From Streptococcus pneumoniae (GTDB taxonomy: Bacteria > Bacillota > Bacilli > Lactobacillales > Streptococcaceae), in the NCBI RefSeq assembly GCF_001113365.1, contig NZ_CKYA01000010.1:7161-71160 (forward strand): a DNA stretch of 64,000 nt, in the 5' to 3' direction. Both the position numbers and the translations under genes were made by a program. Shown here piece after piece: positions 17,401 through 25,314 of the stretch. The notes under the pieces are model-generated. The model was not told the DNA's origin, searched no databases, and was given only the letters and a program-made list of their open reading frames with translations. The first letter of the stretch is position 1, and each line of letters begins with the position of its first letter.

Positions 17401-20400
17401 CTAAGGCTGATATCCGTACTCATACCATCAAAGGTTAAATTAGACCCATCATACTCTCGATTTCGTATAGAATTAAACCGTTCATTATAGATATTCACAA
17501 GTCGATTTCTTCTATCAATATCTTTGAAAATCCAATTTTTAAATTCTTCTTTTAATAGCTCTTGCTTTTGACCTGCAAGCATCGTCTCCTTTTTATTTAA
17601 AACTGCTGTCTTTGATCCATCTGGATTGAGAACCTGATCAAAAACTTTAGTTTCCTTTAAGTTGAGGGCATCTTCTATCAGTTTATAAGCACTCACTCGA
17701 CTCGTTCCATAAGTTAACTCTGCCAAGTCATTTCCTCTATCTTTACTCTTTCCTTCTACCTTCCACTCACTTGTCATTGGAGAAAATTTGGCTTTAATAT
17801 CCCATCTCAAATAGCTCGGAGTTTTTAAGGTCTCAAAAATAAACTGTTCGATGTCTTTTGTTGGTAGCCAAGTAGCACCCAGTCGAACATTAATCTCACT
17901 AGCTTCTAATTCCTTCGGCATGACTTTTTCCAGCTCTGTCTTTTGGTAATTCAATTGCTCTAGCTCATATTCTAATGACTGACGCTCCTTCATTTGAGAA
18001 TCTGAAAGCTGTGATTTTGCAGTTAACAAACTAGCTATATACCGATCGATAATCCGAATTTTTTCTCGAATGTTGCCACTCAAATATTCATCTTTTGGAA
18101 TGTAAGTATAGTGAGTTGAATCTGTATCTAAACTACTAGTAAAAGGAAACTCACCTACCTCTATATCAAATGATGCTTCTGGATGAAAATAAGAATTCTC
18201 TTTATCTAGTTGTAAAAATATTTCACCTTTTAGTTCCTTGATTAAGGTATTCCTATCTTTTGTGGTTAAGGCAGACATATATTCAAAATCAACGACTCCT
18301 TTTTGAGAAATTGAAAGTACCAACGCTTCAACTGAAGTATCAACATGTTCCACTGCTTTTGCCTTGGTAATCGTACGTTTAGTAAAAATATCTCCTTTCG
18401 CTTTAAAATTCTGTTCTTCATCTAGTATCTCAATGGAAGATACCAAGGGAAAGTTACTATCATCTCTCAATGCTCGTGTATTACTGAGAGTGTTGATAAA
18501 ACCATGTTTTTTTGAAAAACTATCGTACGCTTCATTTAATTGTTGTTGCGCTTTTTTTATCTCTTCATCGCTGGTATCTTCTTTTTGTTTTTCAATCACT
18601 ACTTTCAAAGCATTCTGTACAGTCAAGTAATCCTCAATCTTTGACTTTATCTTTTCTGAGACTTCTTTTTTGATAAAAAGTGAATCTTCTCGGTAATAGA
18701 CATCCCCATCGATTAGGGTATAAGAAAAATTTTTGACATCATTTGTTGCTGCTAGTGTTTCTAAACTATCGTCATCTCGTTCAACATATTCATACTTTGC
18801 ATTTTGAGATATTTTTCTTCCCGCTTCGTTTAATAAGATTTCAAGAGATTCTTCCTTTGGTACGCAAGTGAGAGTATCACCAAATCTACCACTTACACTT
18901 TTCATATTACCAAGTACCATTTCGGGGTGCTTTACAAAATAACGATTATAAAAAAGACCATTTTCATCTTGATCAAGATGAATCCAATCATCATCTCTCT
19001 CTAAAATGCTCTCTCGCTTCTTCAAAAAAATGATATCAGAAGTTACTTCAGTACCAGCTACACCTTTGAAAATCGTATTAGGAAGTCTGATAGCTCCTAA
19101 AAATTCTGTTCGAGCATTTAGATACCTTCTCACACTCTCATCTTTTTTATCCAATGTTCCACTAGAAGTAATAAAGGCTACAATCCCTCCATTTCTCACT
19201 TTATCAATTGCTTTTGCAAAGAAATAATCATGAATAAGAAAATTCTGGCGATTATATTCTCTATCATTGACCTTAAAATCCCCAAAAGGGATGTTCCCAA
19301 TAGCCAAATCAAAGAAATTATTGGAAAAATTTGTCTCTTCAAAACCTTTTACTTGAAGATGGCTTTCAGGATAAAGTTTTTTCGCAATTCTTCCACTAAT
19401 TGAGTCCAATTCAACTCCGTAAAACTTTGAGTGACCCATTTCAGCTGGTAAATTGCCTATAAAATTTCCTATCCCCATTGATGGTTCAAGAATATTACCA
19501 CTTTGAAATCCCATATCAGATATGGTTTGATACATACTGTCGATAATAGCTTTAGGTGTGTAAAACGCTGTTAACGTAGAAGCTTTTGCGGCTTCATATT
19601 CAGATTCTGAAAGAGTATCTTTTAGGAAGCTTCGAGCTTTTTCCCATTGCCCTTCTTTACTTTCATCAAATACTTCGGAAAGTCCTCCCCAGCCAACATA
19701 TTTTGCTAATATTTCTTGCGAGTCTTGATCTAAGATTTTGTCGCCATTTTCTATACTGTGAAGTGTTGAAATAGCCTCTAAGTTTCCTGCTAATCGCTCA
19801 CTCGGACTTAGTTTTTCAGGAAACAACTTCTCTGTACTCTTATAATTTTTCGCCCCTATGTAGTTAGAATCTTTCTCTATTACTCTTAGATTTTCATTTA
19901 CAGGAACCTTTTCTGAACTAACTTCCTCCTGATTTTGAAATTCAAATAAGTCTCCCTGAATCATCCTATTCTCTTGTACAAGACCTTTCTCATCCCCAAC
20001 AGGTAAAACTCCTTCTAGTGGTTCCTTTCTTTCCAATTCTTTCTCAAAACTAAGTTCTCCATCAAATATCGAGTAAAGTTCTTCTTCACTCATTCGCTTT
20101 CTGAGTTCTGTATCTGTTAACTCCCTAAAGGTTTTAGGGAACTCTTCTGAAAGCAAACGCTCAGCGTGGAGAGTTTCCAGTTCATGCAGATTAAAATATC
20201 CCCATTCAGCTTCATCGCCTAATACCAAACCAAAGGCATCCCTTGTTTCTTTATCATACTCCGTTAAATACCAGGTCCAGCCGCTCTTAAAAGGAATTGT
20301 ATAAGCCGCATGCACTTCTTTTTCGCCTAACTTGACATGTTCTTGTTCATAAAAAGAAGGCACTTGTTCCAACATTGCTTCCGTCATTAGATTGGTCGGA

Positions 20401-21641
20401 TTTTCTTGAGAATAAAAAAAGGAAGCATTTTCTGCTTCCGCTATTTTTGTTTCTACACTTCGATGATTTCCTTGATGATAATCTCTTTTAATGCCGATAT
20501 CATCGCTTGATATTGTGGATGATTCTCGTCTGAAATCTGCCAAGCTTTCATCATCTTGGGTTTCTCTTCCCTCAGAAATTGAATAGCTCGAATTTGAGTC
20601 TCCATCAAGTGCTCCACTAGTTTCTTTTCCTTGTATAAATCCACGAGCAACTGATAATCCATCTCTTTCGGACTCTCTGCCAGATAATCGAGACGCATGA
20701 CCGAGTAAATCGGATTTGGGAACTCCATTAGAAACTCCTCCTTGGTTTCCAACTGATTCAATGTTTTCTCCTTGATGAGTGATAGAATTTCCTCTGTTGT
20801 CTCCACTGTTGAAAATTCGCTTTTCTCCATCATCAAATTGGGTATTTGTTCGAATCTCATGATCAAGCCCTCCTTGTGTGTGATTCTTTTCCTTATCATT
20901 ATTATACTCTGCACTATCCTCTTTTGTCAGCCCCTTAGGAACAATTATTTGTCTACTTCGCTTCATCGTACCTTCTATCATCTGATGACAAGCAGATGAT
21001 AGACACTTCCCAATACTCATCAGTGAAATAGAATCTAAGTTATCTCTATTTTGATTAACATCGTCAATTGTTAATGGGTAAGGGATATGGAATCTATTAG
21101 CAACCGCATAACTAATAGAATTTCTCATAAAGTGTGTAAACGTATCTCTTTCGTTTAGAGGGAGACTTAATTCATTACACAGATTATCAATCTCATCGTC
21201 AGCTATTAGTCTAGTTAAAGTATAAAGGTTTTCAACTAGATTTTCACTAGATTCATACCCCTGTTTTTCTATCATATCTCTCAGAATTGGTAGGTGCTGT
21301 TCTTGCTCAAATGACCACAACTCTACTTCATTTACATTTCGATTAATTGAAATTGTTTGACTAATATCAAAAACATAGAAAATTTCTTGTGACGGATGTT
21401 TGCTTAAAATTGGGATTCCCTTTTGCCCTCTTGTTACTGTACGTTGAAATCGTTCTTTCCACATATCAAAGGTAGCACAAGCTATAGCTGTAGGACTTGA
21501 TCTATAGATACTTAACTGATTGATAAAATCATATCGTTGATTATTACCAATCACCTCTAAAAGTTTTAGATATTCTTGAGGACTTTCTAACACATCTTTT
21601 TTAATCTCTTCGATTCGATTATTGAAGTCATGTACTCTCAT
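14403..21641 (-). CDS. SNF2-type helicase fused to an N6-adenine methylase-like domain
   Basis: This 2412-residue protein is typical of Tn5252-like elements. The N-terminus resembles the ArdC-type antirestriction fold (QLSIYRSSPTAIA). A low-complexity linker spans about residues 261-396. A methylase-like domain follows with the SAM-binding EPSMGIGNF and the catalytic-type NIPF instead of NPPY. The helicase core has Walker A HVVGAGKT, VDEAHNYK, ATGTPISNS, and motif VI QRAGRIIRQG. The C-terminus is long and partly coiled-coil. It probably remodels incoming DNA and protects it from restriction. The low-complexity linker coincides with the nested gene at 20453-20860. Confidence 0.9.
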   Translation of the reverse strand: MRVHDFNNRIEEIKKDVLESPQEYLKLLEVIGNNQRYDFINQLSIYRSSPTAIACATFDMWKERFQRTVTRGQKGIPILSKHPSQEIFYVFDISQTISINRNVNEVELWSFEQEQHLPILRDMIEKQGYESSENLVENLYTLTRLIADDEIDNLCNELSLPLNERDTFTHFMRNSISYAVANRFHIPYPLTIDDVNQNRDNLDSISLMSIGKCLSSACHQMIEGTMKRSRQIIVPKGLTKEDSAEYNNDKEKNHTQGGLDHEIRTNTQFDDGEKRIFNSGDNRGNSITHQGENIESVGNQGGVSNGVPKSDLLGHASRLSGRESERDGLSVARGFIQGKETSGALDGDSNSSYSISEGRETQDDESLADFRRESSTISSDDIGIKRDYHQGNHRSVETKIAEAENASFFYSQENPTNLMTEAMLEQVPSFYEQEHVKLGEKEVHAAYTIPFKSGWTWYLTEYDKETRDAFGLVLGDEAEWGYFNLHELETLHAERLLSEEFPKTFRELTDTELRKRMSEEELYSIFDGELSFEKELERKEPLEGVLPVGDEKGLVQENRMIQGDLFEFQNQEEVSSEKVPVNENLRVIEKDSNYIGAKNYKSTEKLFPEKLSPSERLAGNLEAISTLHSIENGDKILDQDSQEILAKYVGWGGLSEVFDESKEGQWEKARSFLKDTLSESEYEAAKASTLTAFYTPKAIIDSMYQTISDMGFQSGNILEPSMGIGNFIGNLPAEMGHSKFYGVELDSISGRIAKKLYPESHLQVKGFEETNFSNNFFDLAIGNIPFGDFKVNDREYNRQNFLIHDYFFAKAIDKVRNGGIVAFITSSGTLDKKDESVRRYLNARTEFLGAIRLPNTIFKGVAGTEVTSDIIFLKKRESILERDDDWIHLDQDENGLFYNRYFVKHPEMVLGNMKSVSGRFGDTLTCVPKEESLEILLNEAGRKISQNAKYEYVERDDDSLETLAATNDVKNFSYTLIDGDVYYREDSLFIKKEVSEKIKSKIEDYLTVQNALKVVIEKQKEDTSDEEIKKAQQQLNEAYDSFSKKHGFINTLSNTRALRDDSNFPLVSSIEILDEEQNFKAKGDIFTKRTITKAKAVEHVDTSVEALVLSISQKGVVDFEYMSALTTKDRNTLIKELKGEIFLQLDKENSYFHPEASFDIEVGEFPFTSSLDTDSTHYTYIPKDEYLSGNIREKIRIIDRYIASLLTAKSQLSDSQMKERQSLEYELEQLNYQKTELEKVMPKELEASEINVRLGATWLPTKDIEQFIFETLKTPSYLRWDIKAKFSPMTSEWKVEGKSKDRGNDLAELTYGTSRVSAYKLIEDALNLKETKVFDQVLNPDGSKTAVLNKKETMLAGQKQELLKEEFKNWIFKDIDRRNRLVNIYNERFNSIRNREYDGSNLTFDGMSTDISLRPHQKNAIARVLYGGNTLLAHVVGAGKTFEMVASAMESKRLGMCSKTLFVVPNHLTGQIGREFMQLYPSATIMVADKKDFEPKNRKRFIGKIATGEYDAVIIGHSQFEKIPMSKEYQEKHIQDQIDNIIDYIKEYKYDSSQHFTVKELQKTKKKLELKLKKLNDDFKKDDVVTFEELGVDKLIVDEAHNYKNLYLYTKMRNVAGIGQSEAFKSSDMFMKCRYMDEMTNGKGIVFATGTPISNSMTELYTMQRYLQYDELKKNGLEHFDSWASTFGETQSAFELSPEGTGYRVKTRFSKFYNLPELMSLFKEVSDIQTADMLKLPVPEAHFDVIKTTPSEEQKQILQGLSERAERVRNKLVEPEEDNMLRITNDGKKLALDQRLINPLLPDDDNSKVNVCVKNVFAIWEKTKETQSTQLLFSDMSTPKGDGSFNIYDDIRDKLVKLGIPKEEIAFIHEANSDKQKEELFAKVRKGEIRILMGSTQKMGAGTNVQKKLIAMHDLDVPWRPADLEQRAGRIIRQGNENKEVHIYRYITENTFDAYLWQTIENKQKFISQIMTSKTPVRVAEDVDQSSLNYAEIKALATGDPKIKEKMDLDNEVTKLKMLEANYKSNRYRLEDKVTTYYPEEIRRTKELIQDMKEDLNTIEPQGVGDNKFTSLTIHGERIKDKKIAGERLLESIKNLKVNDSPIIGQYRNLDLEVHFDVFSNEYQFSLNGHAKHSGELGSSAEGNLIRLDHVIDKIPEKLERLEDKLSNTKNQFQRAKAELEKPFEKEEELKTKVLRLAELNQLLDMGELEEKENPNPLLEDLKRAIIDFYNREYAENFSYDSFNELYPNLKHVDIAYTSSNDEEHGILFELNLEDYTATQYVDETPISHYQYMEENGTVEQALEAMKMEIEYGDFSEFVSINDDELKAATGLERDDEGNIYDPLSKDMDNDGIADRYDDDFRDSDAFESTYDVEDNLHENEEKVSILGQIKNYQSQDKVTSNDEKINVLDER
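20453..20860 (-). CDS. nested out-of-frame gene, TnpV-like small protein
   Basis: A 135-codon frame lies wholly inside the helicase gene on the same strand, shifted by one base. It starts MRFEQIPNLMMEK and has AAGGAGGG seven bases before the ATG (complement at 20868-20875), a near-perfect ribosome binding site. The protein has normal composition, with YSVMRLDYL, a helical middle (KLVEHLMETQI) and an ending rich in isoleucine and glutamate (ALKEIIIKEII). The layout resembles TnpV proteins of mobile elements (Y..(M/L)RL.YL.E, then ..HL.., then ..EII..E.I). The host protein is low in complexity over exactly this stretch, as expected if the nested frame is the constrained one. Function is unknown. 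Confidence 0.7.
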   Translation of the reverse strand: MRFEQIPNLMMEKSEFSTVETTEEILSLIKEKTLNQLETKEEFLMEFPNPIYSVMRLDYLAESPKEMDYQLLVDLYKEKKLVEHLMETQIRAIQFLREEKPKMMKAWQISDENHPQYQAMISALKEIIIKEIIEV

Positions 21642-21658
21642 ATTCTTCCTCCTTTTTT

Positions 21659-21693
21659 AAAAAAAGAGACAATAGAAATCATCCTACTGTCTC
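21659..21693 (-). terminator. intrinsic terminator before the helicase gene
   Basis: The minus strand reads GAGACA, a 16-nt loop and TGTCTC, then seven T residues. It sits between the nuclease gene and the ribosome binding site of the helicase gene, so the helicase needs read-through or its own promoter. Confidence 0.85.
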
Positions 21694-21705
21694 GTCACTT
21701 TTATA

Positions 21706-22293
21706 TCATTTTGTTTTTATTAATTCCATACATTCTTCTAACTTTATATTCAAGGCATTATACACTACTGTTTGAAAATCTTTTTCTCCTTTATCCCTAG
21801 ATAGAATAAAATCAACTTCGATTTCACTTTGTAACTGATAACCTTTTAGTACCGTTTGGGGCTTTGTTAACTCTGTATTTGTAAAACCGATAGTACACAC
21901 TCTCTCTGCCGCCGCAAAAGAACAGGAAATCCTATTTTTGTGAAACCTCTCTTCCACAACAATATCTTCTGATGAAAATATTTTAATTGCATTCTCTAAA
22001 ACACTGATTTTCCTACGAATAGAACCTTTCTGACTCTTTCCACCTAATTCAAAATCAGTATCCTTTATAGTCTTTTGATAACATTTTTCAAAAAAATTTT
22101 TTGCTTCTAAACTTGTCTGAACTCCTGTCAAATGCAAAAAATTATCCTCAAAAGCAGAAACGATATAATATTTCTGATATCTAAAATTTCTAGAGAAAAT
22201 AAGGTAATCTTTCTGAACTAGCAATTCATAATATAACACTGCACAGTCCATCAACTTTAATCGTACTCTTTCTTTAAATGATTGTTCTACCAT
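21706..22293 (-). CDS. PBECR4-type predicted nuclease, candidate toxin
   Basis: The 195-residue protein fits the PBECR4 family (phage Barnase-EndoU-ColicinE5/D-RelE-like nuclease 4). Visible family blocks are NFLHLTGVQTSLEAKNFFEKC (residues 51-71, including H54), a basic GSIRRK segment (90-95), and NRISCSFA (120-127) with CTIGF and PQTVLKG. Members are predicted RNases, but I know of no tested activity. GAGGTGA lies before the ATG. Upstream, in the same direction, are a strong promoter, two 33-bp repeats, a third degenerate unit and a terminator ending 11 bp before the start. This arrangement suggests a toxin controlled by a repeat RNA. A plain attenuated leader is the alternative. Confidence 0.75.
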   Translation of the reverse strand: MVEQSFKERVRLKLMDCAVLYYELLVQKDYLIFSRNFRYQKYYIVSAFEDNFLHLTGVQTSLEAKNFFEKCYQKTIKDTDFELGGKSQKGSIRRKISVLENAIKIFSSEDIVVEERFHKNRISCSFAAAERVCTIGFTNTELTKPQTVLKGYQLQSEIEVDFILSRDKGEKDFQTVVYNALNIKLEECMELIKTK

Positions 22294-22304
22294 CGCCTCA
22301 CCTC

Positions 22305-22335
22305 AAAAAAAGGAGGATGAAAAATCAACCTCCTT
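22305..22335 (-). terminator. terminator between the repeat leader and the nuclease gene
   Basis: On the minus strand a 7-bp stem AAGGAGG/CCTCCTT with a 12-nt loop runs into seven T residues. The nuclease ribosome binding site begins right after it. An alternative pairing AACC/GGTT overlaps the left arm and could prevent it from forming. Confidence 0.85.
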
Positions 22336-22358
22336 TGGTTTTTCACAGTTTCCTTCTG

Positions 22359-22424
22359 CACTGGATATGGGTTTTCAGTCTCCATTCCGACCACTGGAAG
22401 CAGGTTTAACGTCTCTACTCCGAC
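22359..22424 (-). repeat. two adjacent 33-bp direct repeats
   Basis: Unit A (22392-22424) and unit B (22359-22391) abut exactly. Read on the minus strand, both start GTCGGA, share GAGAC at bases 10-14, then AACC, and end TCCAGTG. They are identical at about 24 of 33 positions. Confidence 0.88.
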
Positions 22425-22460
22425 TCATTACAAGTTGAAAATTCAACTTTTTCTACTAAT

Positions 22461-22489
22461 AGTATACAAAATTATCCTTCAAATGCCAA
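22461..22489 (-). promoter_or_regulatory. sigma-A promoter of the repeat RNA
   Basis: On the minus strand TTGGCA (22484-22489) and TATACT (22461-22466) are separated by exactly 17 bp. Each matches consensus at five of six bases. It is one of the best promoters in the module. Confidence 0.82.
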
Positions 22490-22525
22490 GTAAAAAGAAT
22501 GACATTTGATAAAATAAATTCCTGC

Positions 22526-23488
22526 TTAAAACACTTCCGCTAACAATTTCTGAAGAATTGCTTCTAAAATATTAACCACAATACTATTTCCTGCTTCACG
22601 ATACAAGATAGAAGACATTCTTCCCTTTCTTTGTGGATAGATTGCCCTTAGTGTATTAAAGTCTCCATCCTCAAACCCCATTAGCTTAAAACACTCTCTT
22701 TCTGTTAAATATCGATATGTCCCATTTTTTAAGTCTACCACACCTGAATTCGGAACTCGAACCTGCTTGGTTGAGATTGTATAGGCAAACTGCTCTATCA
22801 CCTTTACTCTTCCTTCGAAATTCTGATTTCTAGGTTTCCCATTCAGATAACTTAATATTGAAGATTGTCTTACTTGATAAATGTCTGGGACATCCTTTTC
22901 TAGAAATGAAGTAATATTTCTAGTTGGACTCCTTAATAACATTGAAAAATCAAAAGTTTTCTCCCCTAATAGACTAACCACGAAAATCCGTTCTCTTTTT
23001 TGAGGAATTCCAAAATCCATCGCATTCAGCATTGCATACTGACTCGTGTATCCTAGTCTATCTAGTTCGTGAATATAGTCAAAAAAAGTTTCTCTAAAAT
23101 TTTTATCTAAAACACCCTTCACATTTTCCCATAGAATCATTTTAGGTTTTTCTCTCATTTCTTGAATAATTCGTATCGTTTCATATAGAAGACTTGAGCG
23201 TGTTCCTGAACCTCGCTCTCCTCCTCGTTTTAAGCCAGAACGACTAAAATCCTGACATGGACTCCCATGCATCAATAAATCTACTTTAGCAGTTGACGGA
23301 TGATACTCCACAATATCTCTCGGTTGAAAGTTTTCGTGATACAAAGCATTATATCCTTTCACACAATTTCTGTCCTTCTCTACATAATCTACAACACGAT
23401 GAGGAATACCTTGTCTAATTAACGCTTTTCGAATAGCTCCAATCCCTCCAAATAATTCTAACACTTGCAATTCGTCTATTGTTCTCAC
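22526..23488 (-). CDS. orphan C5-cytosine DNA methyltransferase
   Basis: The 320-residue protein carries the ordered motifs of C5 methylases: ELFGGIGAI (motif I, SAM binding), GSPCQDFS with catalytic C78 (IV), WENVKGV (VI), QKRERIFVVS (VIII), and REAGNSIVV (X). The target-recognition part between VIII and X is short. No restriction enzyme gene lies beside it, so it probably protects the element from host restriction on entry. It lies 28 bp downstream of topB and upstream of the repeat RNA promoter. The recognition site cannot be predicted. Confidence 0.92.
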   Translation of the reverse strand: MRTIDELQVLELFGGIGAIRKALIRQGIPHRVVDYVEKDRNCVKGYNALYHENFQPRDIVEYHPSTAKVDLLMHGSPCQDFSRSGLKRGGERGSGTRSSLLYETIRIIQEMREKPKMILWENVKGVLDKNFRETFFDYIHELDRLGYTSQYAMLNAMDFGIPQKRERIFVVSLLGEKTFDFSMLLRSPTRNITSFLEKDVPDIYQVRQSSILSYLNGKPRNQNFEGRVKVIEQFAYTISTKQVRVPNSGVVDLKNGTYRYLTERECFKLMGFEDGDFNTLRAIYPQRKGRMSSILYREAGNSIVVNILEAILQKLLAEVF

Positions 23489-23516
23489 CTCCTCACAAAA
23501 GGAATTACATTCTCTT

Positions 23517-25238
23517 CTAATCCGCTTTTACATTGTCTTGTTGATACTGTTGAATCGTACTTTTTATTTCTTCTTCTAACGACCTCAAAAACTCTTCTTT
23601 TGTTGCTTTCCCCTGAGCTATTCTTGTTAGCTCCATTTCCCATTTTGAAGTGGTTGTTACTGACTTAAAGGTATCTGATACGACTGTAATCAAACCGACT
23701 CCCTTGTGAGTCGCAAGTAAATACTTCCTATCTCTTTCAACAAGTCCTTTAGAGATTAGATTTTCAATAATACCTGCTCTTGTAGCGGGTGTCCCTAATC
23801 CCTTTCTCTCAACTTCAATTCCTTTTTGTAGCCCCTCTTTTCCAGCCATTTCCATAGCTTTTAACAAGCTATCCTCTGTAAAGTGTTGAACAGGTTTTGT
23901 GTACTTTTCCTTAATTTCTTTTTTATGAACGGAAATCACATCACCAACATTCAAATCTGGAAAAGACTGATCGTTTATTAGATGTTGAAATGAACGCAAG
24001 TAACGTGTGAATCCCTCATCTACAATGACTTTCCATGACTTAACAAATGTAAAATCTTCTATTTTTGCAATAATTTTTCTTTTCTCTTCAACTAGTGGAT
24101 ATCCTACACTAGCATGCAGTTTATTCCCTATAAGACAATAAACTTGCCTTTCCTCCTCTGACAGACGAGATATATTTTTGGTTAAAGAGCTAACTGTCGG
24201 AATTATAGCGTGATGATCCGAAACTTTCTTAGAATTAAAGACTATCTTCAAACGGCTTTCATCAAAATTATTCATTCCTATAATGCCATTAACAATAGAA
24301 TCAAGCATATCCTCCGTAAGATATCGACTGTCTGTTCTAGGATAAGTAATATACTTTTTCTCATACAGGCTTTGAGCAAGATCTAATGTTTTCTGCGCAC
24401 TATAACCAAAATAATGATTACATTCCCTTTGAAGACTCGTTAAATCAAATGGTAGCTCTGGTCTCGTCACCACCTCTTCTCTCAGACTTTCTGTGATTTG
24501 AATGCTTTCACCTACTAAATCCATAATCAATTGAGCTATCATTTTCTCATCTAATCTCTCGGTTGATAGAGTCAAATTCTTACCCATCACTTCGACTGTA
24601 TAGTACTTTTGTTTTTTAAACTGTAAAATTTCGTCATCTCGTTTTACAATCATAGCCAGAGTAGGTGTTTGAACTCTTCCAACAGAATAAGGCTGTCTAT
24701 ATAGACATGAATAAAGTCGGCTAAGATTCATTCCAACCAACCAGTCTGCTATGGCTCGTGCCTGTGAAGATTCAAATAATCCATCGTAAAACTGACTATC
24801 TTTTAAATTCTTAAATCCTACCTCAATAGCTTTATCCTCCATTGAAGAGATCCAAAGCCTCTCGACAAACTTTTTACATTGCGCCTGATTGTAGACTAAT
24901 CGAAAAATACTCTCTCCCTCTCGTCCTGCATCGCAGGCATTGATTAAACTTTTAGTATCTTTTTTATTCATTAGTTTTTTTAAAAGTTGAAAATGTTGTT
25001 TTGTTTTCTTTGAAACTTCGTAACGGTAGTGACTAGGAATAATTGGTAAATCGTCCAAATTCCATCGTTTATATCGCTCATCATAGGTTTCTGGGTTCGA
25101 CATCTGTACCAGATGACCTATACACCATGAGACTCGATACCCTCCTCCTTCATAATATCCCTCTTTCTTTTTAGTCGCTCCTATGACTTTAGCAATCGTC
25201 TGCGCAACACTGGGTTTTTCTGCAATAACTAATTTCAT
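23517..25238 (-). CDS. topB: DNA topoisomerase III
   Basis: The 573-residue protein is a type IA topoisomerase. It has an N-terminal Toprim domain (KLVIAEKPSVAQTIA, NACDAGREGE) and the active-site tyrosine Y299 in YITYPRTDSRYL. The SVGRVQTPTL motif lies near residue 185. It lacks a zinc-finger tail, as is usual for copies on mobile elements. It probably unlinks DNA during transfer and replication of the element. It sits between the CD1107-like gene and the methylase gene, with a terminator hairpin just upstream. Confidence 0.93.
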   Translation of the reverse strand: MKLVIAEKPSVAQTIAKVIGATKKKEGYYEGGGYRVSWCIGHLVQMSNPETYDERYKRWNLDDLPIIPSHYRYEVSKKTKQHFQLLKKLMNKKDTKSLINACDAGREGESIFRLVYNQAQCKKFVERLWISSMEDKAIEVGFKNLKDSQFYDGLFESSQARAIADWLVGMNLSRLYSCLYRQPYSVGRVQTPTLAMIVKRDDEILQFKKQKYYTVEVMGKNLTLSTERLDEKMIAQLIMDLVGESIQITESLREEVVTRPELPFDLTSLQRECNHYFGYSAQKTLDLAQSLYEKKYITYPRTDSRYLTEDMLDSIVNGIIGMNNFDESRLKIVFNSKKVSDHHAIIPTVSSLTKNISRLSEEERQVYCLIGNKLHASVGYPLVEEKRKIIAKIEDFTFVKSWKVIVDEGFTRYLRSFQHLINDQSFPDLNVGDVISVHKKEIKEKYTKPVQHFTEDSLLKAMEMAGKEGLQKGIEVERKGLGTPATRAGIIENLISKGLVERDRKYLLATHKGVGLITVVSDTFKSVTTTSKWEMELTRIAQGKATKEEFLRSLEEEIKSTIQQYQQDNVKAD

Positions 25239-25257
25239 TCTTTTTTCTCCTCATATG

Positions 25258-25288
25258 AAAAAAGGACGAAAGATAATCTCCCGTCCTT
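25258..25288 (-). terminator. intrinsic terminator before topB
   Basis: The minus strand reads AAGGACG, a 13-nt loop, CGTCCTT and a T run. It stands between the CD1107-like gene and topB, directly ahead of the topB ribosome binding site. Confidence 0.85.
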
Positions 25289-25314
25289 AGTTAGGTATTT
25301 TAAACTATTCTTCA

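Larger units (their letters stand above)
22305..22454 (-). ncRNA. candidate 150-nt repeat RNA (possible antitoxin RNA)
   Basis: The predicted transcript starts near 22454 and ends at the terminator U-tract near 22305. In order it has a hairpin AAGTTGA/TCAACTT, two tandem 33-nt units (22392-22424 then 22359-22391) and a degenerate third unit. Each unit opens with a 3-bp GTC/GAC hairpin over a GGA-containing loop, then AAACC and CCAGTG. In the third unit the GTC/GAC pair is replaced by CAG/CTG, a compensatory change. The span from promoter to terminator would make a stable small RNA, with some read-through into the nuclease gene. Confidence 0.6.

Noticed and set aside
22359..22424. The 33-bp repeats as a small CRISPR array
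   Set aside because: The units abut with no spacers, there are no cas genes, and the repeats diverge from each other. A repeat RNA fits better.
22432..22450. AAGTTGA/TCAACTT hairpin as a terminator for the methylase gene
   Set aside because: It lies downstream of the promoter at 22461-22489 and, in the minus direction, has no T run after it. It is more likely the first hairpin of the repeat RNA.
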